Source of the DNA: an uncultured Clostridia bacterium
Lineage (GTDB): Bacteria > Bacillota > Clostridia > Oscillospirales > Acutalibacteraceae
Assembly: GCA_937888485.1 (NCBI GenBank)
Contig: CALAQQ010000049.1
Coordinates: 1 to 8,575, forward strand
Length of the DNA: 8,575 bases
Direction: 5' to 3'
The position numbers and the translations under genes were made by a program. Below the pieces are notes generated by a model. It ran no database searches, was not told the origin of the DNA, and saw only the letters and a list, made by a program, of their open reading frames with translations. Positions 7,240 through 8,575 of the stretch are shown piece by piece (the first letter of the stretch is position 1; each line of letters opens with the position of its first letter).

Positions 7240-8334
7240 TTATTTTTTCTTGATTGCTTTAATTAGTTTGATTGTGCCTGCAACAGCACCTGCAACAATT
7301 GCGATTTCCTTGACTGCGGTTGTAACCTGAGAAACACTTGTCGGTGCGTAGGTGTAAATTGCGAATTTAGGTTTGTTTTCAACCTCTTTTCCGCAGAGTT
7401 CACCGAAAGTAACGGTATGTGTTTCGTAGTTTCCGCTTTCTTTAATGTTAAATATTCTGACACCTCTTCTGTAACCGGGACCGTAAACGTTGAAGCCTGA
7501 GCCCTGAGCATATCCGAGGTCGATTCCTTTGTATTTTGCAACGAAGCTGTTGTTGTGGTCATGACCTGCATAAACGCCGAGAACTTCTTTCTTTTCGAGG
7601 AAAGCATCGATTTCACCGCTGTTTTTATAAGGTGCAGCAGGTGATTCGAGCATGAAATCGCTGAGTCTTGAATTATGAGGGTCGAGAGTATAAAATTCGT
7701 TCTTATGATTTCCGTAAGCTCTGACGCAACCTTTTGTAAATCTTTTAACTTTTTTTATAACATCGAAATATTCGGGGGTAGGAATATGCTGAAAAACAAG
7801 GGAGGGGAGAGGAACTTTATAGCTGTCTCTGACCGAGCGATACCAATCAAGCTGTTGCTGATTTATACCGCTGTAACCGCCGTCTTCGGCTTTTGAATGA
7901 GTATCGAAAAGATAAACAAGAAATTTATCCGAAATGTTCAGGCAGAAAGTTCCTTTGTCATTTTCGGAAGCAGAATCCGAATAAACGAACATTGGAGATT
8001 CTTTGTATATTTCAAATTGTTCATTGTTTCCAAGCGCCGCTTCTCCGTCATGATTTCCGAAAGTTATGGTGAAGGGAATATTTCTTTCTTCAAGTGGTTT
8101 TATGAGTGTTTTGAGGGTTGAAACAACGTTTTTCTTTCCCTTTTCACCCATGAAAAACGATGAATAGCCTTTAATCTGATCGCCTGTAAAAACAACGAGG
8201 TCAGGTTTTTCTCTGTCAAGCGCAGAGGAGATAAGTTTTATTGTATCGGGTGAAACGGCAGCGATTTCCTGCGTGTCAGCAATCTGCATTATTCTGAATC
8301 TGCCGTTTCTGAATTTCAAAGCTTTATTCTGCAT
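7240..8334 (-). CDS. Calcineurin-like metallophosphoesterase
   Basis: The 364-residue protein has the metallophosphoesterase motifs in order: MQIADTQ (16-22, where most relatives have D-x-H), FTGDQ (49-53), FGNHDG (92-97), QHIP (182-185) and AGHDH (256-260). The pattern resembles the Dcr2-like/COG1409 group of phosphohydrolases that bind two metal ions. The substrate cannot be told from sequence. There is no signal peptide. The C-terminal ~24 residues (from about 341) form a hydrophobic Ala/Gly/Ile-rich stretch ending in lysines, which could be an amphipathic or membrane-associated helix. The frame stays open upstream to 8535, but I place the start at 8334: GGAGGA (8341-8346) is six bases away, similarity begins right after it, and the upstream stretch overlaps another gene's 3' end. 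It probably shares a transcript with the partial gene upstream, subject to the intervening hairpin. Q22 replacing the usual metal-binding His is unusual for the wider superfamily. Confidence 0.9.
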   Translation of the reverse strand: MQNKALKFRNGRFRIMQIADTQEIAAVSPDTIKLISSALDREKPDLVVFTGDQIKGYSSFFMGEKGKKNVVSTLKTLIKPLEERNIPFTITFGNHDGEAALGNNEQFEIYKESPMFVYSDSASENDKGTFCLNISDKFLVYLFDTHSKAEDGGYSGINQQQLDWYRSVRDSYKVPLPSLVFQHIPTPEYFDVIKKVKRFTKGCVRAYGNHKNEFYTLDPHNSRLSDFMLESPAAPYKNSGEIDAFLEKKEVLGVYAGHDHNNSFVAKYKGIDLGYAQGSGFNVYGPGYRRGVRIFNIKESGNYETHTVTFGELCGKEVENKPKFAIYTYAPTSVSQVTTAVKEIAIVAGAVAGTIKLIKAIKKK

Positions 8335-8340
8335 TTTGTG

Positions 8341-8346
8341 TCCTCC
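8341..8346 (-). promoter_or_regulatory. Ribosome binding site fixing the phosphoesterase start
   Basis: On the - strand GGAGGA lies six bases before the ATG at 8334. None of the upstream in-frame ATG codons has a comparable site, so this one decides the start. Confidence 0.8.
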
Positions 8347-8360
8347 GTTAATATATAAAT

Positions 8361-8386
8361 ACCGCCGAGGTTGGTGCTTCGGCGGT
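8361..8386 (-). terminator. GC-rich hairpin between the two - strand genes
   Basis: ACCGCCGA (8361-8368) pairs perfectly with TCGGCGGT (8379-8386). Two further pairs inside (one G-T) leave a six-base loop. Reading the - strand, the stem starts 10 bases after the stop of the partial gene and is followed by ATTTATATATTAA, which is AT-rich but not a clean T-run. It may be a partial terminator, or an RNA-stabilising element that lowers expression of the phosphoesterase relative to the upstream gene. No clear separate promoter for the phosphoesterase is visible in the 61-base gap. Confidence 0.6.
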
Positions 8387-8395
8387 AAATAACAA

Positions 8396-8575
8396 TTATT
8401 TATTTTCAATATGGCTTTCGAAACCGTATTTGGTAAGGAGCTTGTGGATTCTGTCTTTGGGATCAAGAAGACCACTGATTGAGTCGTCGTGGTTGAGCGT
8501 GTCGATGATATATGAGCAGTATTTTGACATATCAACGCTGACGTACCATTCTCTCGAAAGAAGCTCAGGTGTTGA
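8396..8575 (-). CDS. C-terminal end of an unidentified protein (partial)
   Basis: The last 59 codons of a gene that starts beyond the right edge are visible. They end with a TAA (complement at 8396-8398), 61 bases before the phosphoesterase start. I do not recognise the family. The visible part is soluble in character and probably mostly helical, with a REWYVSVDMSKYC segment and a LLDPKDRIHKLLTKYGFE segment near the end. The codon use matches the neighbouring genes, the frame has no interruption, and a hairpin follows the stop, so I judge it a real gene rather than a chance ORF. No function is proposed. Confidence 0.65.
   Translation of the reverse strand, partial: STPELLSREWYVSVDMSKYCSYIIDTLNHDDSISGLLDPKDRIHKLLTKYGFESHIENK

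Noticed and set aside
7675..8121. Two + strand frames of about 74 codons opposite the phosphoesterase
   Set aside because: The opposite strand carries all the metallophosphoesterase motifs. These frames lack sensible ribosome sites and family resemblance.
8335..8535. A 67-residue N-terminal extension of the phosphoesterase up to an ATG at 8535
   Set aside because: It would overlap the 3' end of the neighbouring gene and run through the hairpin at 8361-8386. Its translation is low-complexity, with no signal peptide or homology, and a strong ribosome site supports the start at 8334.
1..8575. CRISPR arrays, tRNA genes, riboswitches, insertion sequences or att sites
   Set aside because: No regularly spaced repeats, cloverleaf-like segments, long conserved leaders or terminal inverted repeats were seen; gaps between genes are too short (61 bases or less) to hold most of these.

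Overview
The window looks like a chromosomal or metagenome-derived fragment from an anaerobic, low-to-moderate GC member of the Bacillota (Clostridia, in the Oscillospiraceae/Ruminococcaceae direction). This is inferred from codon style (many GTT, CTT, GAA and AAA codons), strong GGAGG/AAGGAG ribosome sites, tightly packed genes, and the protein families present. No rRNA, tRNA, insertion sequence or CRISPR array is visible. Every base belongs to a gene or to a short intergenic gap, and no gene-free stretch exceeds 300 bases.

Layout on the + strand. (1) An ORF open at the left edge (to 568) ends in the C-terminal part of a PflX-like radical SAM protein, but its first ~75 residues look unrelated and the radical SAM core is missing. 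(2) mscL (616-1074) is a mechanosensitive channel whose C-terminus carries a four-cysteine zinc ribbon. A 12-bp hairpin with a GGAA loop separates it from the next gene. (3) proC (1135-1944) is pyrroline-5-carboxylate reductase. (4) 1957-3573 encodes a DUF4091/GH123-type glycoside hydrolase, and (5) 3575-5755 a GH36 alpha-galactosidase that starts one base after the previous stop. (6) 5785-7194 encodes an alpha-D-phosphohexomutase (phosphoglucomutase/phosphomannomutase). A hairpin at 7202-7234 with T-rich flanks on both sides ends this run and also the opposing gene.

On the - strand are a calcineurin-like metallophosphoesterase (7240-8334) and, upstream of it, the last 59 codons of an unidentified protein that runs off the right edge (8396-8575). 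A GC-rich hairpin lies between them.

How the genes fit together: proC, the two glycosidases and the hexomutase are spaced 1-29 bases apart and look co-transcribed. Both glycosidases lack signal peptides, so they should act on imported oligosaccharides. A GH123 enzyme (beta-GalNAc release) translationally coupled to a GH36 enzyme (alpha-Gal release) could strip a GalNAc-beta-Gal-alpha-Gal chain, as in globo-series glycans, in two steps. The mutase would then feed sugar-1-phosphates into glycolysis. That pathway is an inference and is the most interesting hypothesis here. The other items worth a second look are the chimeric left-hand ORF, the zinc-ribbon MscL, and the phosphoesterase with Gln in place of the usual first metal-binding His.
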